DNA of 64,000 bases from Burkholderia diffusa (lineage in GTDB: Bacteria; Pseudomonadota; Gammaproteobacteria; Burkholderiales; Burkholderiaceae): positions 248,001 through 312,000 of the forward strand of contig NZ_CP013363.1 of NCBI RefSeq assembly GCF_001718315.1. Reading direction: 5' to 3'. A program made the translations under genes and the position numbers. This document shows positions 33,596-45,700 of the stretch, in pieces. Numbering within the stretch: the first letter of the stretch is position 1; every line of letters begins with the position of its first letter. The notes under the pieces are model-generated. The model was not told where the DNA came from. It ran no database searches and saw only the letters and a list, made by a program, of their open reading frames with translations.

Positions 33596-35554
33596 ATGAA
33601 AAAATCCGCGTCGCCGTGGCATGCCTTCCGTTTCCGTGTCGTCTGCGCCGCGACCGCCGGCGCGCTGTCGCTCGCGTCGTGCGGCGGCATCGATGGCGAT
33701 CCGCCGCCGCAGGCCAATGCGACGCCCGCGGCCAAGCGCCCGAACATCCTGTATATCATGGCCGACGATCTCGGCTATTCCGACATCCATGCATTCGGCG
33801 GCGAGATCAGCACGCCGAACCTCGACGCGCTCGTCGCATCGGGCCGCATCCTGTCGAATCACCACACGGGCACCGTATGCGCGATCACGCGCGCGATGCT
33901 GATTTCCGGCACCGATCATCACCTCGTCGGCGAAGGCACGATGGGCGTGCCGACCGACGAGCGGCGCGGGCTGCCCGGCTACGAAGGCTATCTGAACGAT
34001 CGCGCGCTTTCGTTCGCACAACTTCTGAAGGACGCCGGCTATCACACTTATATCGCGGGCAAGTGGCATATCGGCTCGGGGATCGTCGGCAGTGCGACGG
34101 GCAGCGGACAGACGCCGGACCAGTGGGGCTTCGAGCGCAGCTACGTGCTGCTTGGCGGCGCGGCGACGAACCACTTCGCGCACGAGCCGGCCGGCTCGTC
34201 GAACTACACGGAAGACGGCCGCTATGTGCAGCCGGGCCAGCCCGGACAGCCGGGCGGCGCGGGCGGCGCGGGCGGCAGTCCGGCCGTGTTCTATTCGACC
34301 GACTTCTATACGCAGAAGCTGATCTCGTACATCGACTCGAACAAGCAGGACGGGAAGCCGTTTTTCGCGTATGCGGCGTACACGTCGCCGCACTGGCCGC
34401 TGCAGGTGCCGGACCCGTGGCTGCATAAATATGCGGGCGTGTACGACGCCGGCTACGACGCGATCCGCAACGCGCGGATCGCGCGACAGAAGGCGCTCGG
34501 CCTGATCCCCGCCGACTTCAAGCCGTTCGACGGCCTGCCGGAAACGACGTCGGCATCGCCGGCCACCGCGAACAACGGCACCGCGAACGCGAAGTACATC
34601 AGCGCCGTGCACTCGGCCGCCGACGGCTACAGCGACTACGGCGCCGGCAAGGTCGACAAGTCGTGGGCGAGCCTGACCCCGGCCGAGCGCCGCGCGCAGG
34701 CGCGCTACATGGAGATCTATGCGGGGATGGTCGAGAACCTCGACTACAACATCGGCCTCCTGATCCAGCACCTGAAGGACATCGGCGAATACGACAACAC
34801 GTTCATCATGTTCCAGTCGGACAACGGCGCCGAAGGCTGGCCGATCGACTCCGGCGCGGACCCGACGGCGACCGATACCGCGAACGGGCAGGAGCCGGTC
34901 TATTCGACGCTCGGCACCGACAACGGCAAGCAGAACGCGCAACGGCTGCAATACGGGCTGCGTTGGGCAGAAGTGAGCGCGACGCCGTTCCGGCTCACCA
35001 AAGGCTATTCGGCCGAAGGCGGCGTGTCGACACCGACGATCGTGCGCCTTCCGGGGCAGACGCGGCAGTTGCCGACGCTGCGTGCGTTCACGCACGTGAC
35101 CGACAACACGGCGACCTTCCTCGCGGTCGCGGGCGTCACGCCGCCGTCGCAGCCGGCGCCGCCGCTCGTGAACACGTTGACGGGCGTCGACCAGAACAAG
35201 GGCAAGGTGGTCTACAACAACCGCTACGTCTATCCGGTGACGGGGCAATCTCTGTTGCCGGTGCTCACCGGCTCGGCGACGGGCGAAGTGCATACGACGC
35301 CATTCGGCGACGAAGCGTACGGCCGCGCCTACTTGCGCAGCGCCGACGGCCGCTGGAAGGCGCTGTGGACCGAGCCGCCGCTCGGCCCGCTCGATGGTCA
35401 CTGGCAGCTGTACGACCTCGCGGCGGACCGCGGCGAGACGACCGACGTATCCGCGCAGAACCCGTCGGTGATCGGCACGCTGGTCGACCAGTGGAAGACC
35501 TACATGGGCAACGTCGGCGGCGTGGAGCCGTTGCGTCCGCGCGGCTACTACTGA
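33596..35554 (+). CDS. sulfatase-family lipoprotein with CAITR active-site motif
   Basis: A 652-aa type-I sulfatase. A lipoprotein signal ends in SLASC (Cys29). The alkaline-phosphatase-like fold starts at RPNILYIMADDLGYSD (metal ligands Asp57/Asp58), with AGKWHIG (Lys156, His158) and TSPHW (His266). The formylglycine site, normally CxPxR, reads CAITR (Cys95-Arg99), with Ile in place of Pro. A collagen-like stretch (QPGQPGQPGGAGGAGG, 212-227) is inserted in a loop. It would hydrolyse a sulfate ester in the periplasm or at the outer membrane. It is followed after 10 bases by a formylglycine-generating enzyme, which supports Cys95 conversion. Confidence 0.88.
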   Translation: MKKSASPWHAFRFRVVCAATAGALSLASCGGIDGDPPPQANATPAAKRPNILYIMADDLGYSDIHAFGGEISTPNLDALVASGRILSNHHTGTVCAITRAMLISGTDHHLVGEGTMGVPTDERRGLPGYEGYLNDRALSFAQLLKDAGYHTYIAGKWHIGSGIVGSATGSGQTPDQWGFERSYVLLGGAATNHFAHEPAGSSNYTEDGRYVQPGQPGQPGGAGGAGGSPAVFYSTDFYTQKLISYIDSNKQDGKPFFAYAAYTSPHWPLQVPDPWLHKYAGVYDAGYDAIRNARIARQKALGLIPADFKPFDGLPETTSASPATANNGTANAKYISAVHSAADGYSDYGAGKVDKSWASLTPAERRAQARYMEIYAGMVENLDYNIGLLIQHLKDIGEYDNTFIMFQSDNGAEGWPIDSGADPTATDTANGQEPVYSTLGTDNGKQNAQRLQYGLRWAEVSATPFRLTKGYSAEGGVSTPTIVRLPGQTRQLPTLRAFTHVTDNTATFLAVAGVTPPSQPAPPLVNTLTGVDQNKGKVVYNNRYVYPVTGQSLLPVLTGSATGEVHTTPFGDEAYGRAYLRSADGRWKALWTEPPLGPLDGHWQLYDLAADRGETTDVSAQNPSVIGTLVDQWKTYMGNVGGVEPLRPRGYY

Positions 35555-35564
35555 GGACGACACG

Positions 35565-36614
35565 ATGCGGCTCCGCTTCTGGACGCTCGGCGCGGCGCTC
35601 GCGGCCACGCTGTTCGCCGCCGCGTTCGCCGCTGGCTATGCAAGCCCGTCGGCGTTGCCCCGCGGCGCCTTCGACGACGCGAATCGCGGCCGCACGCTCG
35701 CACCGCTCGGCTCGGAGCGGCAGTGCGAGCGCTACTCGGGGCTGCCGGCGAAGTGGCGCGACGACCCGAAGGCCGGGATGGTGCACCTGAGCGGCGGCGC
35801 GTTCGTGTTCGGCAGTACGCGCGGCTATGCGGACGAGCGTCCGGTCGGCGACGGCAAGACGCGTGTCGGCGGCTTCTGGATCGACCAGACCGACGTGACG
35901 ATCGCGCAGTTCGCCGCGTTCGTGCAGGCGACCGGCTACGTGACCGAGGCCGAGCAGCAGGGCGGCGCTGCGGTGTTTCATGTGCCGACGCGCGAAGAGT
36001 TGAATGCGCGCGACCTCGCGTGGTGGACGTGGGTGAAAGGCGCATCGTGGCGGCAGCCGCACGGCCCTGGCAGCAGCGTCGACGGGCTTGGCAACCTGCC
36101 CGTCACGCTCGTCACGCTGCGCGATGCGCTCGCGTATGCGCACTGGCTCGGGCGCGATCTGCCGACCGAAGCCGAATGGGAATACGCGGGCAAGGCCGGT
36201 CGCGACGACGCGTCGCTCGACGCGGCGCCGCGCGACGCGCAGGGCAAGCCGGCCGCGAACTACTGGCAGGGCGCGTTTCCGGTGCTCGATACGGCCGAGG
36301 ACGGGCACGCTGGGCTGGCGCCCGTCGGCTGCTACGCGGCGAACGGCTTCCGCCTGTACGACATGATCGGCAACGCATGGGAATGGACGAAGGACGCATA
36401 CACGGGTTTGCATCAGTCGCACACGAACGGCGACACGGCGGCCATTGCGCCGCCGACGCGCCGGCACGACACGCCGATGGTGATCAAAGGCGGCTCGTTC
36501 CTGTGCTCGCGCGATTACTGCGTGCGCTATCGCGCATCGTCGCGCGAACGGCAGGAAGCCGATCTGGCTGCGTCGCATATCGGGTTCCGCACGATCCTGC
36601 GGGATGCGTCGTGA
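35565..36614 (+). CDS. exported formylglycine-generating enzyme (sulfatase maturase)
   Basis: A 349-aa FGE-sulfatase domain protein with an N-terminal hydrophobic leader (about 1-28: LGAALAATLFAAAFAAGY). The domain runs from MVHLSGGAFVFGS to GFRTILRD and includes FWIDQTDVTIAQFAAFV, LPTEAEWEYAGKAG and MIGNAWEWTKDAY. The copper-binding cysteine pair is intact in GGSFLCSRDYCVRYR (Cys314, Cys319), as in active aerobic FGE. It should oxidise the sulfatase cysteine to formylglycine with O2. The leader suggests it works in the periplasm or on the outer face of the inner membrane, matching an exported sulfatase. Its stop overlaps the next gene start (GTGA). Confidence 0.88.
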   Translation: MRLRFWTLGAALAATLFAAAFAAGYASPSALPRGAFDDANRGRTLAPLGSERQCERYSGLPAKWRDDPKAGMVHLSGGAFVFGSTRGYADERPVGDGKTRVGGFWIDQTDVTIAQFAAFVQATGYVTEAEQQGGAAVFHVPTREELNARDLAWWTWVKGASWRQPHGPGSSVDGLGNLPVTLVTLRDALAYAHWLGRDLPTEAEWEYAGKAGRDDASLDAAPRDAQGKPAANYWQGAFPVLDTAEDGHAGLAPVGCYAANGFRLYDMIGNAWEWTKDAYTGLHQSHTNGDTAAIAPPTRRHDTPMVIKGGSFLCSRDYCVRYRASSRERQEADLAASHIGFRTILRDAS

Positions 36615-37420
36615 AGCAGGTGCTGCGTTTCATTGCCGCGTGGCTGACCGTTGCTTGCGGTCTTGCCCAACCGGTCGGGGCCGTTGCCGCCGAATCCGCC
36701 GCGCCGGTGGTACGCGTCGGCGTGACGCGAGGCGTGCATGCGGAGATCGTCGACGAAGTGAAGCGCGTCGCGGCCGCGCGCGGGCTGGGCGTTGACGTCG
36801 TCGAATTCGACGATGCGTCGCGCATCGATACCGCGCTCGCGGACGGCAGGATCGATGTGGCGAGTTTCGAGGACGCGCAGTGTCTCGCCGCGACGCGCGC
36901 GGCGAAAGGTTATGCACTGACTGCGGTTGCGCCGACCGTCACGCTGCCGATGGCGCTCTATTCGCGCAAGATGAGGAGTCTGAACGATTTGCTGCCCGGC
37001 GCCACGGTCGCGATCCCCGCCGATCCGCGCGGGATGGCGCGTGCGCTCGTGCTGCTGCAGAACGACACGCTGGTGACGCTGCGGGACAAGGCCGGCCTGC
37101 ATGCGACGCTGCGCGACGTGACGGGCAACCGGCTCGCGCTGAAATTCGTGGCACTGCGCCGCGACCGGCTGCACGAGGCGCTCGATTCGGCCGCATTCGT
37201 CGCGATCGACAGCGAGGACGCCGCGCGCGCGGGGTTGCAGCCGGCGCGCGACAGCATCAATCTCGAGGATGCACGCTCGCCGTATGCGAACGTGCTGACC
37301 GTGCGCGACGCCGACCGCGCGAAGCCGTGGGTCGCGCAATTTGTCGCCGCGTATCACTCGGACGACGTCGCGCATTTCATCCTGACGCGCTACCAGGACT
37401 CGGTGCGCCGCCCGTGGTAG
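36611..37420 (+). CDS. NlpA/MetQ-type periplasmic binding protein
   Basis: A 269-aa protein with a signal sequence (about 30 residues, ending AVAAE) and the NlpA-family binding fold: VRVGVTRGVHAEIVDEVKRV, DVASFEDAQCLAATRAA, VAIPADPRGMARALVLLQND and DSINLEDARSPYANVLTVRD. NlpA proteins bind methionine or other small metabolites for ABC importers. No permease or ATPase lies nearby. The start is GTG, overlapping the maturase stop by four bases, so it is co-translated with the sulfatase pair. It may bind a product or a sulfur-containing substrate, an inference from the operon. Confidence 0.8.
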   Translation: MKQVLRFIAAWLTVACGLAQPVGAVAAESAAPVVRVGVTRGVHAEIVDEVKRVAAARGLGVDVVEFDDASRIDTALADGRIDVASFEDAQCLAATRAAKGYALTAVAPTVTLPMALYSRKMRSLNDLLPGATVAIPADPRGMARALVLLQNDTLVTLRDKAGLHATLRDVTGNRLALKFVALRRDRLHEALDSAAFVAIDSEDAARAGLQPARDSINLEDARSPYANVLTVRDADRAKPWVAQFVAAYHSDDVAHFILTRYQDSVRRPW

Positions 37421-37482
37421 ACGACTGCCGCCGCGCGGGCCTTACACTTGCCGCTCTTTCAACCGTCTCCGATGGAGTGCGC

Positions 37483-37806
37483 ATGTACGCGTCGACCTTC
37501 ATTTTCCGCGCGGGGCAATACGACGACGAGTTTCACCGGCTCGACCGCCAGATCGCCGACATGGCGCGCGCAACGCCCGGCTATCTTGGCGAGGAGACGT
37601 GGGAGAACGCCGAGGCCGGGCTGATCCAGAACGTCTACTACTGGGAATCGGAGGCGGCGCTGCAGCAGTTGATGCGGCATCCCGCGCATCTGGAAGCGAA
37701 GGCGAAGCAGGCGCGCTGGCTGGACGGCTATCGCGTGGTGATCTCGCAGGTGCTGCGCGAGTACGGCGACGGCAAGCTCGCGCAGCCGCATGCGGGACCC
37801 GCGTGA
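37483..37806 (+). CDS. antibiotic biosynthesis monooxygenase (ABM) domain protein
   Basis: A 107-aa small dimeric alpha+beta barrel protein: MYASTFIFRAGQYDDEFHRL, ATPGYLGEETWENAE, NVYYWESEAALQQLMRHPAH, and a C-terminal strand GYRVVISQVLREYG. The His in HPAHLEAK and the aromatic residues are typical of ABM proteins, which include cofactor-free oxygenases and heme-degrading enzymes. The substrate is unknown. It begins 63 bases behind the NlpA gene and could be transcribed with it. Confidence 0.82.
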   Translation: MYASTFIFRAGQYDDEFHRLDRQIADMARATPGYLGEETWENAEAGLIQNVYYWESEAALQQLMRHPAHLEAKAKQARWLDGYRVVISQVLREYGDGKLAQPHAGPA

Positions 37807-37875
37807 TGCGGCCCGGCGGGCTCGCGCCGCCGATCGCGATTGCGGGGGCGATTCGCACGGTGACGTCGAACCGCA

Positions 37876-38808
37876 TCAAAGCGCCTCCACCAGCAACCGG
37901 TTGCTCTTCTCGCAATACTCGTGACAGGCGGCTCGCGCCGCGATCGACGCGCCATGCACGAACTTCGGTGCGTCGGCCCGCCGCGACATCGACACGACGA
38001 TCGACGGCGGCGACGGCTGCAGCGGCAGCTCGACGACCTCGCCGCTCGCGATCAGCGCATCGACGAACAGCACCGGAATCGCGGCGACGCCGAAGCCGTC
38101 GCGCACGAGCTGCACGATCACCGAGATCGACGGCGAGCCGGTGATGCGCGTCTCCGACAACGGCACGCCATGCGCGTGGGCCAGCGTGCGCACGATGTCC
38201 TCGAGCGCCCGGTGCGGCGCGGTCCCGCGCCCGTAGGTCAGGATCGGCTGGCGCAGCACCTGCCGCGCGAGGCCCGTGCGCGTGGCCGGCAGCAGCCCCG
38301 CGCGCGCGATCCAGCGCACCGGATAGTTCGCGAGTGCGTCGCAGACGACCGATGGCTCGTCGCTGCCTTCCACGCGAATGATCAGATCAAGCTCGCCGGC
38401 CATCAGCCGGCGTTGCAGCACGACGCTCACGTCGACGGTCAGATCGATCTCCAGCTGCGGATAGTCGGCGGCGAGGCGGCGCAGGTAATTCGGCAGCCAG
38501 CTGTGCACTACCGTCTCGATCACGCCCAGCCGCAGCTTGCCGCGCAGCGCGCTCTCGCCGGCAGCGGCGGCCTGCAGCTCGTGCGTGGCCTCGACGACGG
38601 CCTTCGCATAGCCGAGCAGGTATTCGCCGTTCGGCGTGAGCCGGAACTCGCGGCTGTCGCGATCGACGAGCACGGTCTGCAATTCGTCCTCGAGCGCCTT
38701 CAGGCGCTGCGAGATCGCGGCCGGCGTCGCGTGCAGCGCGGCGGCCGTCGTGCGGAAGTTGCGAAGTTTCGCGAGCGTAACGAAGGTTTCGAGGAAACGC
38801 GTGTTCAT
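37876..38808 (-). CDS. LysR-family transcriptional regulator
   Basis: A 310-aa LysR regulator with HTH MNTRFLETFVTLAKLRNFRT, TPAAISQRLKALEDELQTVL and an effector domain. It is divergent from the DUF1445 gene, with about 200 bases between starts that include an AT-rich tract (CAAAATTTTTTCTTTTC). It is therefore the likely controller of the DUF1445 - MFS - oxoprolinase genes. It converges on the ABM gene. Confidence 0.88.
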   Translation of the reverse strand: MNTRFLETFVTLAKLRNFRTTAAALHATPAAISQRLKALEDELQTVLVDRDSREFRLTPNGEYLLGYAKAVVEATHELQAAAAGESALRGKLRLGVIETVVHSWLPNYLRRLAADYPQLEIDLTVDVSVVLQRRLMAGELDLIIRVEGSDEPSVVCDALANYPVRWIARAGLLPATRTGLARQVLRQPILTYGRGTAPHRALEDIVRTLAHAHGVPLSETRITGSPSISVIVQLVRDGFGVAAIPVLFVDALIASGEVVELPLQPSPPSIVVSMSRRADAPKFVHGASIAARAACHEYCEKSNRLLVEAL

Positions 38809-39011
38809 GGCGGGCTGACTGACGGTGGACGCGCAGCTTGCCGGTGGAGAAAAATGAACGGGACCGGGGAAAACCCCGAGATCCGTTAAGGAATTCTATA
38901 CACGGGGCGCAAAAAAACTCGTTGGCGACAAAATTTTTTCTTTTCTATTCTTCGCCGTATCCGCTGACGCAACCGTCATCCCGACGACATACCGATCCGC
39001 CAACGACCATC

Positions 39012-39785
39012 ATGACGCCTTCCGAATTCCGCCAGTCCGTCCGCAATGGCGCATTCCGCAGCCCGACTGCCGGCCAGTGCGGCCCGTTCGCGCAAGCGAA
39101 TCTCGCGATCCTGCCGAATGCGTACGCGCACGATTTCCTGCGTTTCTGCCAGGCGAACCCGAAGGCGTGCCCGCTGCTGGGCGTCGGCGAACCGGGCGCG
39201 TTCCGGCTCGACGTGCTCGGCGAGGATCTCGATATCCGCACCGACGCGCCGAGCTACAACGTGTACCGCGACGGCCGCCTGACCGAGCGGGTCGAATCGC
39301 TCGAGGCGCTGTGGCGCGACGATTTCGTCGTGTTCGCGATCGGTTGCTCGTTCTCGTTCGAGGACATGCTGGCGCGCGAAGGGATCGGGCTGCGCCACAT
39401 CGAGGAGGGGCGCAACGTGCCGATGTATCGCACGTCGATTCCGAATCGTCGAGCGGGAATCTTCGGCGGCCAGCTGGTCGTGTCGATGCGGCCGCTGCGC
39501 GGCGCCGACGCGATTCGCGCGGTGCAGATCACGAGCCGGTTCCCGGGTGTGCACGGCGCGCCGGTCCATATCGGCCATCCGCGTGAGCTTGGCATCGCCG
39601 ATCTCGGCGCCCCCGATTTCGGCGACGCGGTGACGGTGCGCGACGACGAACTGCCGGTGTTCTGGGCGTGCGGCGTGACGCCGCAAACCGCGCTGATGGA
39701 AGCGAAGCTGCCGCTCGCGATCGCGCATACGCCCGGCTACATGCTGATGACCGACATCACGAACGCGTCGCTGGCCGTGTTCTGA
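39012..39785 (+). CDS. DUF1445 protein, putative hydro-lyase / D-glutamate cyclase-like
   Basis: A 257-aa protein of the DUF1445 family. It shows [83 protein letters not shown] and [17 protein letters not shown]. The mammalian member is a D-glutamate cyclase making 5-oxo-D-proline, and bacterial members often sit next to 5-oxoprolinase genes. Here an MFS transporter and a fused 5-oxoprolinase follow, so a role in glutamate/5-oxoproline metabolism is plausible. Cytosolic, no signal peptide. The ATG at 39012 starts the conserved sequence. Confidence 0.82.
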   Translation: MTPSEFRQSVRNGAFRSPTAGQCGPFAQANLAILPNAYAHDFLRFCQANPKACPLLGVGEPGAFRLDVLGEDLDIRTDAPSYNVYRDGRLTERVESLEALWRDDFVVFAIGCSFSFEDMLAREGIGLRHIEEGRNVPMYRTSIPNRRAGIFGGQLVVSMRPLRGADAIRAVQITSRFPGVHGAPVHIGHPRELGIADLGAPDFGDAVTVRDDELPVFWACGVTPQTALMEAKLPLAIAHTPGYMLMTDITNASLAVF

Positions 39786-39961
39786 TCCGGCTGGCGCCGG
39801 CGGCCCGCGCGCTCGCCGGTCCGGTCCCGACACGGCGGCGCGCCGCGACCGCAGACGATCCGCGCGGCCGGAGGGCGGCGCGCAGCCGCGGCGCGGCAAT
39901 CACGAGCACGACCCGCACGACCCGCACGGTTCCGACCGCACATTTCGACAGGAGCTTCACC

Positions 39962-41269
39962 ATGGAAAGCAAGACCCTCGCGGCGCCCGCCGCCGACCCC
40001 GCGGGCCCCGCGAGCCCCGAGCGCAACGGCCCGTTCGGATGGTATGCGCACGCGCAACCGCGCGAACGCCGCGCGTTCTGGAGCTGCAAGGTCGGCTACA
40101 TGCTCGACGGGATGGACACGCAGATGCTGTCGTTCGTGATCCCGACGCTCGTCGCGACCTGGGGCATCTCGCTCGCGGACGCCGGGTTCATCGGCACGAT
40201 GACGCTGCTCGCGTCGGCGCTCGGCGGCTGGATCGCCGGGATCCTGTCCGACCGGATCGGCCGCGTGCGCACGCTGCAGCTGACGGTGCTGTGGTTCGCG
40301 GTATTCACCGCGCTGTGCGGGCTCGCGCAGAACTACCACCAGCTGCTCGCGGCGCGCGCGTTGATGGGCTTCGGCTTCGGCGGCGAATGGACGGCAGGCG
40401 CGGTGCTGATCGGCGAAGTGATCCGCGCGCGCGATCGCGGCAAGGCGGTCGGCCTCGTGCAGTCGGGCTGGGCGATCGGCTGGGGGCTGTCGGCGTTGCT
40501 GTATGCGCTGCTGTTCTCGGTGCTGCCGGCCGAACTGGCGTGGCGCGCGCTGTTCCTCGTCGGCCTCGCGCCCGCGCTGCTGGTGGTCGCGATCCGCCGC
40601 TACGTGAAGGAGCCCGACGTCTACGCGAAGGAGAAGGCCACGCAGGCGAAGGTGGCGGACGCGCCGCGCCTTACCGAAATCTTCGCGCCGAAGCTGCTGT
40701 CGACGACGCTGCGCGCGGCACTGCTGACGACCGGCGCGCAAGGCGGCTACTACGCGATCACGACCTGGCTGCCGACGTTCCTGAAGACCGAGCGGCATCT
40801 GACCGTGATGGGCACCGGCGGCTATCTCGCGATGATCATCTTCGGCTCGTGGGTCGGCTACCTGACGAGCGCATACCTGACCGATCGCCTCGGTCGCAAG
40901 CCGAACTTCATCCTGTTCGCGCTCGGCTCGATGGTGATCGCGTTCTCGTACACGTCGCTGAACCTGACCAACGCGTCGATGCTGTGGCTCGGCTTCCCGC
41001 TCGGCTTCTTCGCTTCGGGCATCTTCTCCGGGATGGGCGCGTTCCTCACCGAACTGTTCCCGACCCGCGTGCGCGGCTCCGGGCAAGGCTTCTGCTACAA
41101 CGTCGGCCGCGCGATCGGCGCATTGTTCCCCTTCCTGATCGGCGCGCTGTCGAAGCAGTACGGGCTCGGCATGAGCATCGGCATCTTCGCGGTCGCAGCG
41201 TACGGCGTGGTGATCGTCGCTGCGCTGACGCTGCCCGAAACCCGCGGCCGCGAACTCGACGCCGCCTGA
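39962..41269 (+). CDS. MFS transporter, aromatic acid/organic acid type
   Basis: A 435-aa twelve-helix transporter. It has [20 protein letters not shown] in helix 1 (the DGMD acidic pair typical of aromatic-acid:H+ symporters), the loop [40 protein letters not shown] and [15 protein letters not shown] lies before the ATG. It lies 176 bases behind the DUF1445 gene and 118 before the oxoprolinase and probably imports the substrate of this cassette, perhaps 5-oxoproline or a related acid. A terminator-type hairpin follows immediately. Confidence 0.85.
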   Translation: MESKTLAAPAADPAGPASPERNGPFGWYAHAQPRERRAFWSCKVGYMLDGMDTQMLSFVIPTLVATWGISLADAGFIGTMTLLASALGGWIAGILSDRIGRVRTLQLTVLWFAVFTALCGLAQNYHQLLAARALMGFGFGGEWTAGAVLIGEVIRARDRGKAVGLVQSGWAIGWGLSALLYALLFSVLPAELAWRALFLVGLAPALLVVAIRRYVKEPDVYAKEKATQAKVADAPRLTEIFAPKLLSTTLRAALLTTGAQGGYYAITTWLPTFLKTERHLTVMGTGGYLAMIIFGSWVGYLTSAYLTDRLGRKPNFILFALGSMVIAFSYTSLNLTNASMLWLGFPLGFFASGIFSGMGAFLTELFPTRVRGSGQGFCYNVGRAIGALFPFLIGALSKQYGLGMSIGIFAVAAYGVVIVAALTLPETRGRELDAA

Positions 41270-41292
41270 GCGGGCACCCGCCCGCTTTTTTT
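41270..41292 (+). terminator. rho-independent terminator
   Basis: A 6-bp GCGGGC/GCCCGC stem with an ACCC loop and seven T residues begins directly at the MFS stop codon. It would limit read-through into the oxoprolinase gene. Confidence 0.85.
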
Positions 41293-41387
41293 CCGCTCCC
41301 ATTTCATCGAAGCCCTCACATGGCGCGCGACGCGCGCCGTGCGGCGGCGCTCGTCCTTCGCTTCAACGACGCATCGAGTTCATCGCC

Positions 41388-45026
<3,639 letters not shown>

Positions 45027-45700
45027 GCGGTGCGATGCAATGCAACGTGCGGAAACGGTGCGGCGGCGCGCCCGACGTACGGTTTTCGCGCGTCGCGGCA
45101 ACGAGGATCACACCGGCTCGATTACCTCGCCGCGAGGCCTGCGCGACTCGGCGAGATATTCGTTTGCGGCAATTGGCCTGATATTGCGGCGAATATGGGA
45201 ATAAGGACGTACATTCCCGCATGAACGGAAATGGAAATTCTCCATTTTCCGCATCGCTCAATGCGATCCGACCCCGTCTAGAATGCCGCCGCGCGCGGAT
45301 CGCCGCCGGGCATGGCGATCCCTCGGAACGTCCGCCTGGCAAGGCGCGACGCCGGTTTCACCAGCCTGGTTCAGGGTTTCCGCGCGCGCCCGTGCGCGAG
45401 TTGCCGATCACGAAAAATCCCCCGAGGCAATCGAATTCCGATTCCTTGACACCTCGTTCAAGATGTGAGTGCCAATCCTCTTCGTCATTTGATAAGATGG
45501 CTTCCATCATTCGGTTGGAAACCTGCGCGCGACATGCGCGAACGCCGGTTCGCATTGGTTGGAAACAAGTACGCAACGAGGGGCCGCTGGCACGGTCATC
45601 ACGACTGCCCCGCCGGGTACGCGCGCAGCGCGCCCGGGATCGGTGGCGGCCGGCTCGCCTCCGTCTAAACTGTGCGTTTTTTCTCGATCGGGGCGTGTCC
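45027..45700. other. 670-bp region upstream of rpfR
   Basis: No gene is supported. Part of it (45150-45260) is markedly AT-richer than the surroundings. It holds GGGAAT-N10-ATTCCC (45197-45218) and a hairpin GGAAATGGA/TCCATTTTCC (45227-45250). Further down, GGTTGGAAAC occurs twice, 44 bp apart (45513 and 45557). These may be regulatory elements of rpfR or of an unseen transcript. An open frame runs in rpfR's frame from 45221, but its amino acids look non-protein-like before the RpfR start. Confidence 0.45.

Noticed and set aside
33383..35608. 741-codon open frame on the minus strand opposite the sulfatase
   Set aside because: Composition (very high Arg/Val/His) and lack of motifs show it to be an antisense artefact of high GC content.
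45221..45700. N-terminal extension of RpfR by 160 codons
   Set aside because: The extension contains hairpin and AT-rich DNA and unprotein-like sequence; the known RpfR-type protein begins at the ATG at 45701.
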